Positions 6,580 through 6,607 of a stretch of DNA of 6,607 bases are shown here, piece after piece (within the stretch, counting starts at the first letter, position 1; every line of letters begins with the position of its first letter). The translations under genes were made by a program, and so were the position numbers. The stretch lies in contig JAKSBO010000687.1 of the NCBI GenBank assembly GCA_022361095.1, forward strand, positions 1 to 6,607, read 5' to 3'. Source of the stretch: Desulfobacterales bacterium (GTDB lineage Bacteria > Desulfobacterota > Desulfobacteria > Desulfobacterales > Desulfobacteraceae). Under the pieces are notes generated by a model. The model made no database searches, was not told where the DNA came from, and saw only the letters and a program-made list of their open reading frames with translations.

Positions 6580-6607
6580 CGTTGGTCTGAAATTTTAATC
6601 CTCGAAA

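Overview
The window is a compact run of housekeeping genes, all on the + strand and nearly without gaps. In order: the 3' part of hslU, argB, argD, argF, argH, a small lipoprotein gene, folK, and a small transaldolase gene. The gene order (hslU joined to an arginine cluster, with a Cys-Gly-Lys-Lys-Gly-Pro-Pro lipoprotein after argH), the moderate G+C (about half by eye) and the style of the proteins suggest a Desulfobacterota (former Deltaproteobacteria) genome. A Desulfobacter-like sulfate reducer is the best guess. This rests on recalled gene order and protein resemblance, not on a search.

Region by region. Positions 1-413 hold the last 136 residues of HslU, the ATPase of the HslUV protease; its stop overlaps the argB start as ATGA. 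argB (410-1294) is followed by the only real intergenic gap (109 bp), which contains an imperfect inverted repeat and then a good ribosome binding site for argD (1404-2597). argF starts on a GTG that shares one base with the argD stop (2597-3511). A 49 bp gap leads to argH (3561-4940). The lipoprotein gene starts on a TTG inside the end of argH (4937-5383), folK starts on a TTG inside the end of the lipoprotein gene (5370-5915), and the transaldolase gene starts on a GTG inside the end of folK (5899-6543). The last 64 bp hold a weak hairpin and nothing else I can name.

Together ArgB, ArgD, ArgF and ArgH cover the second, fourth, sixth and eighth steps from glutamate to arginine. ArgC, the ornithine-forming step (ArgJ or ArgE) and argininosuccinate synthase (ArgG) are not here, so they must be encoded elsewhere. 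ArgB has the features of the arginine-inhibited class, so feedback control probably acts at that enzyme. The tail (lipoprotein, folK, transaldolase) is functionally mixed but translationally coupled to the arg genes.

I found no mobile element, CRISPR array, tRNA, rRNA, toxin-antitoxin pair or defence system, and no sign of a previously undescribed system. The points most worth a second look are the lipoprotein (an LptM-like N-terminus joined to a fibronectin-III-like domain), the missing argG, the hairpin between argB and argD, and the overlapping non-ATG starts.
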